A stretch of DNA of 64,000 bases from Hybos culiciformis (lineage: Eukaryota > Arthropoda > Insecta > Diptera > Hybotidae). The position numbers were made by a program, and so were the translations under genes. Position 1 is the first letter of the stretch. Each line of letters starts with the position of its first letter. The notes under the pieces were generated by a model, which did not search any database, was not told the DNA's origin, and saw only the letters and a program-made list of their open reading frames with translations. This document shows, in pieces, positions 43,017 through 51,850 of the stretch. The stretch spans positions 13,095,922-13,159,921 of the forward strand of contig OZ023273.1 in the NCBI GenBank assembly GCA_964007475.1. The letters are read 5' to 3'.

Positions 43017-44293
43017 TGTGAAGGATAATTTTATGTTTACTAAAAAAATTTTCATCCACAAAAAATAATTAGAATTGTTTAACTTTTCCTATAAAAATTA
43101 TTTCAAATTAAAAAGAAGAAAAAAAACATCGTTACGGTTTTCACAAATAAAATAAAATCTATTAAGATTTATACTTTTTATTTATTTTTCAATTAACTTG
43201 ACGATGAAAATTAAAGTTGGCAGTCAATATTTATAAAATTATAATTTGGTAACGTAAAATTTTATTTCAACAGATTTTTCTGTTTTTTTTTTTTTAATTT
43301 ATATCTTTATTAATTAAAATGGTGATAGTACTGCTCTCCACTTGATTTAAAAAAAAAACGAAACGCTAAAGAAAAAGTTAATATTTGAGTATATATTTGG
43401 AGTAAAATACTAGAGTAGGTGTTCAGATATTCGTGCACTTTAATTTAATTTCTTCCGTTTATATTACTTTGATTTATTTAACGCAGATAAATTATTATTA
43501 TGTTTATACATATTTAAATTTATTAAAATCATAGAGCAAAATTTAACAAATTAAAGTTTGTGGTTTTTTTTTTAAGAAATTATATGATGTTTTCTTTAAG
43601 TTTTATATCGTAATAAGTTGATTTAAAAAAATATATTTAAGATATTTGTAAATGTTTATCATTACAATAAATTATTTAAAAATATCTTCTTTTTTTTCAG
43701 AGCATCATGCACCGAAGAAGACATCAAAGAAGCCTTCACAAAAAATAATTTCGAAGTTAAAGCCTTTAAATTTTTCCCGTAAGTTAAATTTATTTCTATT
43801 TCAATTTCAATTCGAATAGTTTTATATAAACTTAAGCATAAACTTAAGCACAGTATCTTTTGCATTAAAAAGATCTAACTACGTAGGTAATTGAAAAAAT
43901 CTTTCAAAATAAAATATCTTTTATTGTTGAAGCTACAATTATTACTGTATTCAAGCAGAAAGTAAAAATAACACAACAAGACAATGAATTTTATTCTATA
44001 AATCGATTTCCTAATTTTTGGTACCTTTACACAGATTGCTTCTAGCTTATGCCGCCACCGATATTTTATTGAATAAAATTGTAAAATATATATAGCTTAT
44101 ATTTCTTATCTATATTTTATTAGCACGCACATAAATTTTTATTTTTTTTTATAATTTTAGGAAAGATCGTAAAATGGCTCTATTACAATTATCATCAGTG
44201 GATGAAGCCGTTCTAGCGTTAATAAAAATGCACAATCACCAATTATCTGAGTCGAATCATTTACGTGTTAGTTTTTCAAAATCAAACATCTAA
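7000..44293 (+). CDS. heph: Polypyrimidine tract-binding protein (PTB/hnRNP I), hephaestus orthologue; 3' part of gene, eight exons
   Basis: Joined coding segments 7000-7257, 7404-7692, 8972-9168, 12551-12584, 25990-26082, 39669-39885, 43701-43778 and 44161-44293 total 1299 nt: 432 codons and TAA. All junctions are GT..AG and every phase matches. Residues 45-134 form RRM2 (LRVIVE as RNP2-like strand, then NNSFQALIQY), about 139-236 a Gly/Ala/Pro linker, about 237-330 RRM3 ([19 protein letters not shown]), and 354-432 RRM4 ([16 protein letters not shown], ending VSFSKSNI). The order and the diagnostic stretches [19 protein letters not shown] and HLRVSFSKS are those of animal PTB. Vertebrate PTBP1 has four RRMs in roughly 530 residues, so the N-terminal nuclear localisation region and RRM1 are left of the window. 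Known role of the family: nuclear RNA-binding splicing regulator that binds CU-rich tracts and also affects mRNA stability and translation. No frameshift or internal stop is seen; the gene looks intact. Family assignment is secure; the symbol heph assumes an insect. Confidence 0.96.
7258..7403 (+). other. heph short intron (146 bp), stop-free in the upstream frame
   Basis: GTAAGT donor and TTCTAG acceptor. Read in the frame of the preceding exon the intron contains no stop codon; because 146 is not a multiple of three, retention would shift the next exon and end at TAG 7456-7458, truncating the protein inside RRM2. Confidence 0.9.
7404..7692 (+). CDS. heph: heph exon: second half of RRM2 and start of RRM2-RRM3 linker
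   Basis: 289 nt, phase 0 in and phase 1 out (…AAA TTA G|GTAACA). It encodes [20 protein letters not shown] and the CCTLRID and [13 protein letters not shown] segments that end RRM2, including the extended fifth strand typical of PTB, then a Pro/Gly linker ([16 protein letters not shown]) and [18 protein letters not shown]. The donor GTAACA is the weakest of the set by eye. This linker is where vertebrate PTBP1 isoforms differ by alternative splicing, so alternative junctions here would be unsurprising; that is inference. Confidence 0.96.
8032..8048. repeat. Short GC-only CGG-rich patch
   Basis: About 17 consecutive G/C bases made of overlapping CGGCG and GCGGC units (CGGCGCGGCGCGGCGGCG, first base 8031) in a region otherwise nearly all A/T. 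No gene, TIR or tRNA signal adjoins it. Confidence 0.7.
8078..8146. repeat. 24-bp direct duplication
   Basis: The same 24 bases (core CTAAGATAATAGTATC) occur at 8078-8101 and 8123-8146, separated by 21 bp. A local duplication inside an intron; both copies look identical, suggesting it is recent. Confidence 0.8.
8972..9168 (+). CDS. heph: heph exon: hydrophobic linker and first strand of RRM3
   Basis: 197 nt, phase 1 in, phase 0 out (GAA GAG|GTAAAT). The first two bases complete an Ala codon with the preceding G. It encodes the linker [20 protein letters not shown] and an Ala/Ser/Gly-rich tract ([20 protein letters not shown]), then RRM3 strand 1 ([11 protein letters not shown]). The motif [14 protein letters not shown] matches my memory of fly heph and separates this gene from other hnRNPs. 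The next exon in the full-length message is the 34-nt microexon. Confidence 0.96.
9169..12550 (+). other. heph intron, 3.4 kb, upstream of the microexon
   Basis: AT-rich with many poly(T) and poly(A) runs. No coding-like segment or transposon was recognised. The 3' end is a pyrimidine tract with TTTCTCTTTT just before CTGTAG (about 12528-12550), which contains UCUC/CUUU-type sequence of the kind PTB binds. Confidence 0.8.
12528..12550 (+). promoter_or_regulatory. Pyrimidine-rich 3' splice-site tract of the microexon, candidate PTB-binding site
   Basis: An almost unbroken run of T and C (with TTTCTC and TTTTCTG) ends in TAG before the 34-nt exon. PTB is known to bind UCUU/CUCUCU-type pyrimidine tracts and to repress the equivalent vertebrate exon. 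Binding here is inferred, since T-rich acceptors are common in this genome. Confidence 0.45.
12551..12584 (+). CDS. heph: heph 34-nt microexon (RRM3 helix 1), candidate autoregulatory poison switch
   Basis: 34 nt: 11 codons, [11 protein letters not shown], plus one base of the next Gly codon; flanked by CTGTAG and GTATGT. It restores the continuous RRM3 sequence [23 protein letters not shown], so it is certainly an exon. Vertebrate PTBP1 exon 11 and PTBP2 exon 10 encode the same position (VTPQSLF…LFG), are also 34 nt, and are skipped in PTB autoregulation to give an NMD substrate. Skipping here would join GAG to GTG TAT … GCG TGA, a stop nine codons into the next exon. Inclusion keeps the frame. 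The regulatory role in this species is inferred from the vertebrate system. Confidence 0.93.
12585..25989 (+). other. heph intron, 13.4 kb
   Basis: GTATGT donor, CCATTAG acceptor. I read no convincing exon on either strand: open frames inside are Phe/Lys/Ile/Asn-rich translations of A/T runs. Small points: a palindrome built on ATGTACAT (16762-16775), a TATTTTGTAG|GTAAAA zero-length-exon-like site at 21150, and a slightly G+C-richer patch near 20770-20810 (TTTCGCGCC). No transposon ends were recognised. Confidence 0.8.
25990..26082 (+). CDS. heph: heph exon: RRM3 middle
   Basis: 93 nt, phase 1 in and phase 1 out (TTA G|GTAAGT). It encodes [20 protein letters not shown] and [10 protein letters not shown], the central strands and RNP1-like ALIQMAEP of RRM3. 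It is isolated between introns of 13.4 and 13.6 kb. Read one frame off, as would follow skipping of the preceding microexon, it meets TGA after eight sense codons. Confidence 0.96.
30847..30854. repeat. Left target-site duplication of hAT element
   Basis: ATTGTATC, identical to 31263-31270 on the other side of the element. Confidence 0.9.
30855..31262. mobile_element. Non-autonomous hAT element (MITE-like) with GACTCC arrays
   Basis: 408 bp flanked by a perfect 8-bp duplication ATTGTATC (30847-30854 and 31263-31270). The ends are inverted: CAGGGCTGTGGAGT at the left and its reverse complement ACTCCACAGCCCTG at the right. Both arms are filled with GACTCC/GGAGTC hexamers, including six perfect copies at 30927-30962 and imperfect ones at 31155-31255. 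Eight-bp target duplications and CAG…CTG ends are hAT traits. There is no transposase; minus-strand Glu/Ser repeats are just translated hexamers. It sits in a heph intron and should be spliced out. Confidence 0.9.
31263..31270. repeat. Right target-site duplication of hAT element
   Basis: ATTGTATC, identical to 30847-30854. Confidence 0.9.
32690..32835. repeat. Unclassified repeat-like stretch with GACAGACGGACGG motif
   Basis: A G+C-richer block of about 145 bp (GGCTGGTTGAGTCTCGAAG … GTGGCGGACAGACAGACGG) in AT-rich intron. Tandem GACAGAC/GACGGAC units of this type occur in dispersed insect repeats from memory, but I see no terminal repeats or duplication, so the class is unknown. A minus-strand 83-codon frame across it does not look like a protein. 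Confidence 0.4.
33003..33010. repeat. Left target-site duplication of 263-bp hAT element
   Basis: CTACTGGC, identical to 33274-33281. Confidence 0.9.
33011..33273. mobile_element. Non-autonomous hAT element, 263 bp
   Basis: Perfect 8-bp duplication CTACTGGC flanks it (33003-33010 and 33274-33281). Terminal inverted repeats of about 23 bp: left CAGAGGCGGTTCTAACGG followed by GCGTCG, right end reverse-complements to CAGAGGCGGTTTTAACGG followed by TGTCG, so one substitution in the first 18 bases. The middle is AT-rich and non-coding. TIR start CAGAGGCGG and an 8-bp duplication indicate the hAT superfamily. It carries no transposase and needs one in trans. Confidence 0.92.
33274..33281. repeat. 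Right target-site duplication of 263-bp hAT element
   Basis: CTACTGGC, identical to 33003-33010. Confidence 0.9.
34217..34232. repeat. Small perfect hairpin
   Basis: CGGAAAC, two bases, GTTTCCG. Unusually G+C-rich for this intron. No role can be assigned. Confidence 0.5.
35535..35665 (-). pseudogene. Possible decayed non-LTR retrotransposon fragment (endonuclease C-terminal region)
   Basis: Read on the minus strand this G+C-richer patch gives [19 protein letters not shown], then a stop, and in the next frame [16 protein letters not shown]. The pattern of an amphipathic helix followed by a WW-x-E-L motif resembles the segment after the endonuclease domain of Jockey/I/CR1-type LINEs (usually PWWN-x-EL). 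It is short, frameshifted and interrupted by stops. The match is by eye, so the identification is tentative; it could be chance or another element. Confidence 0.3.
39669..39885 (+). CDS. heph: heph exon: end of RRM3, linker, start of RRM4
   Basis: 217 nt, phase 1 in, phase 2 out (AAC ATT CC|GTAAGT). It encodes [20 protein letters not shown], the extended RRM3 tail [20 protein letters not shown], the short RRM3-RRM4 linker [17 protein letters not shown], and RRM4 strand 1 ATLHLSNIP. This is the most conserved stretch of the gene across animals; in PTB the two C-terminal RRMs pack against each other, and this linker is part of that arrangement. The exon starts two bases before the first ATG, which is internal and not a translation start. 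Confidence 0.97.
39886..43700 (+). other. heph intron, 3.8 kb
   Basis: GTAAGT donor and TTTTTTTCAG acceptor. AT-rich, with a stretch at 41047-41085 (GAACGGCTGGACCGATTTTG) that looks like part of a dispersed repeat, an ATT trinucleotide run near 42989-43015, and nothing coding. Confidence 0.8.
41047..41085. repeat. Possible dispersed-repeat fragment
   Basis: GAGAACGGCTGGACCGATTT followed by TGCTGATTTTTT stands out in base composition. Phrases like it recur in insect interspersed repeats as far as I remember, but no ends or duplication are visible here. Confidence 0.3.
43701..43778 (+). CDS. heph: heph exon: RRM4 helix 1 and following strand
   Basis: 78 nt, phase 2 in and phase 2 out (TTT TTC CC|GTAAGT). 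It encodes [20 protein letters not shown] and AFKFF. Both flanking split codons become Pro (CCA and CCG), giving NIP-ASCTEED and KFFP-KDRK as in other insect and vertebrate PTBs. Confidence 0.96.
43779..44160 (+). other. heph last intron, 382 bp
   Basis: GTAAGT donor and TTTTAG acceptor; the right half is T-rich. Nothing else seen. Confidence 0.85.
44161..44293 (+). CDS. heph: heph terminal coding exon: end of RRM4 and stop
   Basis: 133 nt, phase 2 in. It encodes [40 protein letters not shown] and SNI, then TAA at 44291-44293. KMALLQL is the RNP1-equivalent strand of RRM4. The C-terminus SFSKSNI parallels vertebrate SFSKSTI, so the end of the protein is complete and not truncated. Confidence 0.97.
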
Positions 44294-45000
44294 ACTGATT
44301 TAGATACGAAAAAATGGAAAGCAGAAAATCAATTTTATTTCTAAGTAAAAGAAAAATAATTATCTATACATGTAATTTCTATAAGTGATAAAATATGATT
44401 TAAGCTTCAAATTTAAAGTTAAAAACATATTTAAAAAAAATAAAATAAAAATAAAAAATTAATGAATAAAATTTAAAATTAAATCGATTTCAAATAAAGT
44501 ACTTGTAGAATTTTATTCTAAGACAATGGAATATGCAAAAACAAATATGTATAAAAAATCGCACAGACATTCATTAAATATTAATTTTTATGTAATAAAA
44601 GTGAAAAGAATGATTTTATATTATTAAAAAATTAAATTAAGGGCTATTTGGTTCATTCATTAAAGTACATCTAACATAATCAATCAGAAATCTAATGGCA
44701 ACTTCCTTTTGAAAAAACACAAAACAAAAATCATATTTTATCGCTATATTGTTGCCGAATATTAGCAATTAAAAACAAGAATTAAAATTTACTGAAAACG
44801 TACTTTAAAAATGAAACTGAAAAATTAAAAAAAAAAAAAAAAAATTAACCAGAAGCTGATGAAAATAATATCACAAATTATTTCAGGTCACAAAAAGAAA
44901 CTAAAAACTGAATAAAAACACACATATTTCAATTGAGTTGTTATTTTCTAATTAAAATTATAAATAAATTTTTAAAACATACATGCATACATATTAAACT
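44294..45000 (+). other. Proximal heph 3' UTR, polyadenylation-signal candidates
   Basis: The 3' UTR must begin at 44294. AATAAA hexamers occur at 44465-44470 and 44493-44498, and others follow. In such AT-rich sequence the hexamer is frequent by chance, so the true end cannot be chosen from sequence alone; a much longer UTR is possible. Confidence 0.5.
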
Positions 45001-48000
45001 CTTTTTTAGTATTTTTTTGTGATTTTTGAAAATTGAATTTAAAAAAAAAAAAAAAACAGAAGAAATGTAACTGATTTTTTGATAATTTTTACAAATTTAA
45101 TCAAGAAAATATAAGAGAAAATATTTTAAATAAAGATTATTATACATATTTATAGAGAATAAAAAAAAAATTAAAATAATAAGCCTAAAATTATACATAG
45201 ATATATATTTAAAAATAACTAAGTTATAGTGAGAAACAGGACATGAATAATAAACAACTATATTTAAAAAAAAAATTTAAAGCGAATTATTTGAAAGAAA
45301 TCTGCAAAAAATATGAATGCAAAATTAATTCCCATCGATATAATATTCAGCTTCAATTAAATTAAATAAACAAAAACAAAACAATAGTAAGATTCACAAC
45401 ACTTTGAAAAATATATATTTCGTGACAATCATTGTGACTTGCTTTTAGAAAATTTAATATTATCCCAAAATTTATTTCAAAAGCACAATGCGAAAAAATA
45501 TTTTAAAATATTTTTATTTTCACATAAATTTTTGGCAGACCTACACATTAGTTTTAATTCGATAGATCCGGGCATGCTGATTAAGTCGAAATTAAGAATT
45601 TTGATCTCAATTTTCTAAATGCGAAAAATAATAAAATTTGTTTTAAATATAAGTTAGTATTCAAAAGCTGCATATTCTGTAAGAGCACAAAAAAAACTTT
45701 TTTATCATTATTCTTCTCATCGTTCGTGCAAGTATATTTCTGTTTTAGAACTTTATTTTGTCTCATCACTAATCTAAATTATGTATACTAGTTTTCTTAT
45801 AAGAAAAGATTTTCTAAAAAATTTCAAAATTTTCAAAAATTAATGTATTAGCATTTTTTTTTTGTTATAGAATAATTATAGTTGCGTGAAATAAATGTTA
45901 AATTTTACAGAATTATAAAATAGAATTATGTGTTAAATTTTTTGTAAATTGTTATACTGTCGGCTGATTAAGAAACCATCATAATTAATTTCAATAAATC
46001 TTTGGGTGTATATTGAATTATTATTATTATTACGGCTACTCTCAAAGTCAAGCATTATATAGAAATTATAATATTTTATAAACAATAATTCATATTTTTT
46101 AGCAGTTTTCAATATCTTCTTTCATCTATCAATATTATAGGTTTCTTTTATATTCTATAAATTGACCTACCTGTTTAGGTTTTCATAAATTTACTGAATA
46201 AAAAAAAAAATAAAATCAAATCACACAAATATTATATATATATGTAATTTTATCTCTATATTATATTTACATTTATAAAATAACAATACTATATCTATTA
46301 CTATTTTAAAGGAATCAAAAAAAAAAAGAAAAAGAAAACAGCAAATATCTTTGAAAAAAAAAAAAAAATTTATTCACATATTATTCTTAATACTTACTTT
46401 TAAAATGAAACAACAAAAAAAAAATTATATACAATCTAATCTAAACTTATATCTTTATCTACACATTAAAATATATCAAAAAATAAAAATATTTTCTAAA
46501 AATTTAATTATTGTAAAATTTACAAAAAGTGAACTTTGAGTAAAAAACAAAAGTATTACATTTAAAGCTTAAAATCAATTAAAATGTAAATTAAATAATT
46601 TTTTTTTAATTTTAAATTTTTTTTTTTTTAATTTTTAGAATAATCTATACTTATTAAAATTTAATAATTATTATTTTTTTTTTAATAGTATGCTTAAATT
46701 TATTCTACATTATAGATAATAAACTATACAATATATATATATATTTATAATTTCGGAATTAAAATTTAAATGTTCTGAGCTTTGAGTTCGTAGTCACGAT
46801 CAGTCGAAAGGTTCACGGAAAAAAATTAATGTAAAAAAACCAAAGTTTTTAAGTTAATTTTCTTTACTGGCGCTTTTTCGAAGTCTAAGCAGTGCTTAAA
46901 AATACTGTTTAAAAATAGAAAAAAAAAACAAATTTTAGAATTAAAATGTAATAATAACGTATTTAATTGTTTAGCCATTCATTTTGAATATTTAATTAAA
47001 AACTTTTCAGGACATAAGTGAAGGAGTTCCTTGTAGTTTGAATTAAGAGTTTCATATAAAAATAACTTTAAGTTTCAAAGAAATAGTTTAAATAACAAAA
47101 TAATGTGCATAAATATGCATACTACATTTTTCCAGTATTCAATTATGTAATTAAATCACTTAAATATCATTAAATGTAATAGATAAAAATATATATACAA
47201 TATACATATCCAACCATTCAAATGCCAGGTTAATTTGTGTTTAAGAATTTGCGAAATAAACTATACATATTAAAAAATACTTAAATTAGAAAAAAAAAAA
47301 AAATCGAATAATTTACAAAAAACCATTCATTACTTTCGCATTAAATTTTTAATTCCGAAATATTATTCTCATAGTTTTATGGCCTACGGTATTTTTATTT
47401 TTTTCTTAAATATATTACATAATATATCTAAACATATTTAAAATAGTAATTAATGTAGTAGAAAACAAAAAAAAAATACAATCGAATCAAATTAAAACAA
47501 GTAGAAATAATAAAAGGAGAAAAAGAATTAATTTTTTTTTTTTTAATTCTAAATTATTAATTTTTTTTTATTATTTTGAAGATTTAGTAAATTTATTTTT
47601 TTCTTTAATTTTGAATGCCAAAAAAAGACATTTTTGTTCATAACAAAAAACATAAAGTTCCTATAAAAATTGTTTTTTATAATATTGTTTTTGACATTAT
47701 TTTAATAATAAATAAAAAAATAAAATAAAAGGGTCCAAACATTAAAAAAAATAAAAAACTATATATCATAGTTAAACATCAAAAAATATATTTCCAAATT
47801 AATAAATTTAAAAAAATTTGTAAAAAAAAAAATTTTCTGTTATACTATTTTGTTGTAACAATTTTAAAATATAATAAAAAGGACATCTTTCAATCAAGTT
47901 TTTTGTGGTAAGCATTCAGATTTTCTTAACAAAAGTATAAATCTATAAATTTTTAATTTTTTTTTTTTAAATTATTAGGAAAATGTTAAGTACAAGATAT

Positions 48001-50887
48001 TTCGTGATAATTTTTCAAGTACTCAAAAGTAAAATATTGAAAACGATAAGTCTATGTCACATTATTCCTAAAATAAAATTAATTTAATTTTCGAGGCTGA
48101 ATTAATTAAAATATAATTTTTTTTATAAAAACAAATACATTATGTGTATTTGTTTTTTAATTTTAAATTTTTTTTTTATTTACTTCAAAATCTTTGTAAA
48201 AATATAAATGACAATTTTATGCTATTAAATCATTTAGCCAATAATTTCATATAATTTATGTCAACGTCTATATATATTTTAAAAAATATCATACAAAAAA
48301 AACTGAATGCTAAACAAAATACAATATCTTTTTCTCCTTTTAAATAAAAACAAAAAAAATTAAAATAAATTAAAATTAAAGTAATTTTAAATTTGATAAT
48401 TAAAAAAAAAAATAAATATTTAACAAGAACAATCATTAAAAGTAATCAAATTAAACAAACAAAGTAAAAAAAAAAAAAAATTACATAAAATTACAAAAAC
48501 TAATAAAAAAAAAAATATAGAATGATTTAAATAAAAACCTAAATGGAATTGTTGTTGTGTTAAATTTAAATTAAAAAATTGAAATTAAAAAAAAATTAAT
48601 TCCAATATAAAACTTAAAAAAAAAAATAAAAAAAAATTAGATAAATTAAAACTAGGCTTTGATTAAAATTAAAAACAAACAAAAAATAAAAGTAATAGTC
48701 TTGAAAAAAAATCATTGTGAAACATAGAATTTCATTTTTCTTTTATTTGAATTATCAACAATTAGAAAACTTTTAGCAAAACATCTTATTAGAATAAAAA
48801 TAAAATAAAAAAAAAAAAAAACTTAAAAATTAATTAATTAAAACTAAAAACAAAAAAAAATTAAATAAATTAAATAAAAAATTACGTTTTATGTTAAATT
48901 TTTTAATTAAGAAAAATTGAAATGTTTTTGTTACAATCATTAAAATAAAAAATAATAAAAATGTTGAGTTAAAAAAAAAAATAAGAAAAACATAAATAAA
49001 ATTCTTGATAGAGCTTTATGGTGCAAAATAAATCAAAAGACGTCTTAAGAGAAACACATAAAGATAGATATGGAGAGAGAGTGTATAATTTAATTTTTAA
49101 TAAGAATTATTTTGAAAATTACACTCTAAATATTATGTATAATGTACAATTTGCCTCTCAATCTTATCTAAACCTAAAGAGCTCTACTTTTTTTATTAAT
49201 CTTTGTTTTTTGTTTAATTTCTTTTTAGTTATCTAATAGTAAAAAAAATGAAATAAAAATTTAATAATTTTCTTTTAACACTTGTTTTATAATAAAAAAT
49301 TAATTTAGACATTTTTAATTTTTCCAGACTAAAGTTTTACTTATATTATTTTTATTATTATTATGATTATTTTTATTATTATGACAACGTCATGGCAACA
49401 ATCTCTCAAAATTTTTCAATTTTTAGGTGTGCAAATTGTGGAATTTTTATTTAAGTTAATTTGAAGTTAAAAAAAAAATAGGTTCGAATATTTTTATTTC
49501 TTTTTAATTTTGTTATTAAATATCCTAAAATTGGCCACATAATTATTTATTATGAATCTCGTTGAATAGTCTCGAACATTGATTATATGTATAATTATTT
49601 TCTTTAATTTTGGAAGTTTTGGATCATAATATCTAAATAAATTTATATAGACATAAATATACTTTTTTAATAAACTTAAATATAATTCCACATTTCACCT
49701 TAAAAATTTTTTTAGTTTGTCAAACTGAAGAATTACATATTTCGAAAATTTAAGTTTCGTTAAAGACAGTTCTTATAATGTGAGCGTTTTGAATTCTAGA
49801 AATTTTTTTTATGTTGCAACATTTATTTCAATTTTTAATATTTTTTTTTAAATAAATTTATTATCAATTTATAATAATTTTTAAAGTTTATTAATTTTTT
49901 TTTATATATATATAAATATATATGATAATTATACACTTATATATTTTAAATCATTACTTATATTTAATTTTTGTACGGCTCTTTTAGGGCAGCTAAAACT
50001 TTTAAAAATATTTACTTTTTTTTATTATTATTATATATTAAAATTATTTTACTTTAAAATAATATTTTATTTTATTTTATTTTAGTTTTTTTTTTTATTT
50101 TTTCTTTCTAAAAAAGAGGAAACAAAAAATTAAGTTTAAGATTATATTTTTTTATGTTTAAGAACAAATTTTAAATAAAGTAAATTAAAAAAAAAAAAAA
50201 ATTTATTATTAATTAAGCTCAAAAAAAATTTTAATGTTTCAAATTAAAGTTTATATTATACAAAAAAAAACAAAAAAAAAAATAAATAAATGTTATAATG
50301 GCGATAAAAATTTAGTTTTATTTCTTAGTTAAATTTTCAGATTTTTCGAATGCATTGTTGATTGACATCAAATTAATAATAAAATTTATTGTTATACCAA
50401 GTTAAATTACCAATTTTTTTAATTTCTGTTTCTTTTGTACACTACACATTTAACTTTGATGGAAAACGGGCTATAACAAAAAACAAAATATCTACTAAGG
50501 AATCGTGCATTAAAATCAGGCCAGTTCGCAATTAGCATTAACTTTGAATTTATATGAATTTGATAAATAATCTTAATCTTAATTGATTTGAATGTTTTTT
50601 CAAAAAAATATGTATTTACTATTGTTGAAATATCTAATCGCTATTTTTGAAGAATTCAAACTTATGCTTAAAATTTTGCAATAAACTTCATGTTTTATTA
50701 AGACCTAATTTTAAATAAGTTTATTTCAATAAATGCGTAAATAAATAAATTTTTCCTTAAATTCGTTTTCGTTTGTGTGCTAATAACGTTTCTATATAAA
50801 GTAGAAATGTTTTGAAAACGAAATTTCCAAATTTTATACACAACATTCGATTGTCATGAAATCTGTCTGCTGGCTGAATAGGTATAT

Positions 50888-50910
50888 ATAGCACCAAATA
50901 AAGGTGCTAT
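50888..50910. repeat. Perfect 8-bp hairpin
   Basis: ATAGCACC, seven-base loop AAATAAA, GGTGCTAT. The loop contains AATAAA. No role assigned. Confidence 0.5.
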
Positions 50911-51379
50911 GCGAATATTGTCGCATTGGTTCGTTTACAATTAGAAAGAGCTTTAATGTACCAAATATACTTACCGTCTTCAATTAAAATTATGATGAAT
51001 GTTTATTTATGAAAATTTTACAATACCAACGAATCAAAACTGCAAAAATTTACAATATAAATCTTTTTAAAATACACCCTAAATTTTAGGAACTTAATAG
51101 CATTCTGGTACTCATTGATTATTCATTCCATTATTCATAACCTTTTTCCTTATTTTTTTATTTTTATTATATAAATTTATTTTCTTTGCAAGTCAATAAA
51201 ATAAAATTTATAATATTTAAGCATTCAAAAATTTATATATTAAATATAAATGCATTTTCGAAAATCATTTGCGGCAATAAAAAGCCTAAAATACTCTATA
51301 ATATAAAATGAAGCATTGATGATAATTAATTTAAAAAATCGTAAATACTAAAAAAAATTCATGCGCAAACAGAAAAATT

Positions 51380-51850
51380 AAAATATCAAATGGATGGGTT
51401 TGAATCTAAAATAACGATTTGTAATGAACGGTGTTTTAAATATAAAATCAGTTTTATGCAAAATGTGATATTTAACCTAGTAAACCTTGAGGGTTCATAA
51501 AAAGAGATTTTTTCGTTTTCCTCTGACACAGAAAAATTGCCATAAAGTAAATTATTCAGAAAGAATTCATTTAGGCACGTCCTCCTTTGACAAAAAGACC
51601 ACATTCTTAGTTTCGATAATGTGCTAGGTTAATAAATTAGAAGTTTCTGAAGTAACATATACGAGTGAGTTTCTTCTATATTCTCTGTAGTTTATAAGAT
51701 CTGTAAAATGGATTCCAAGTCATGGAGCCTTATGCCAAAATACTGCGAACTAAAAAAGTATGCGACGAACGAAATTCCTGACCCAGAACTGAAATATGAA
51801 TCAAACCGATGAGCCGACTAGGTTTTCAGAAAAGGTAGAATTCGTTATAG
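51380..51850. other. Less AT-rich patch with two short open frames, unidentified
   Basis: Composition is less extreme than the surroundings. A minus-strand frame at 51386-51604 (72 codons) and a plus-strand frame from ATG 51708 to TGA 51810-51812 (34 codons, MDSKSWSLMPKYCELKKYAT…) use varied codons, unlike the Phe/Lys/Ile frames nearby. Neither matches a family I know. It may be a decayed element or gene fragment. Confidence 0.25.
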
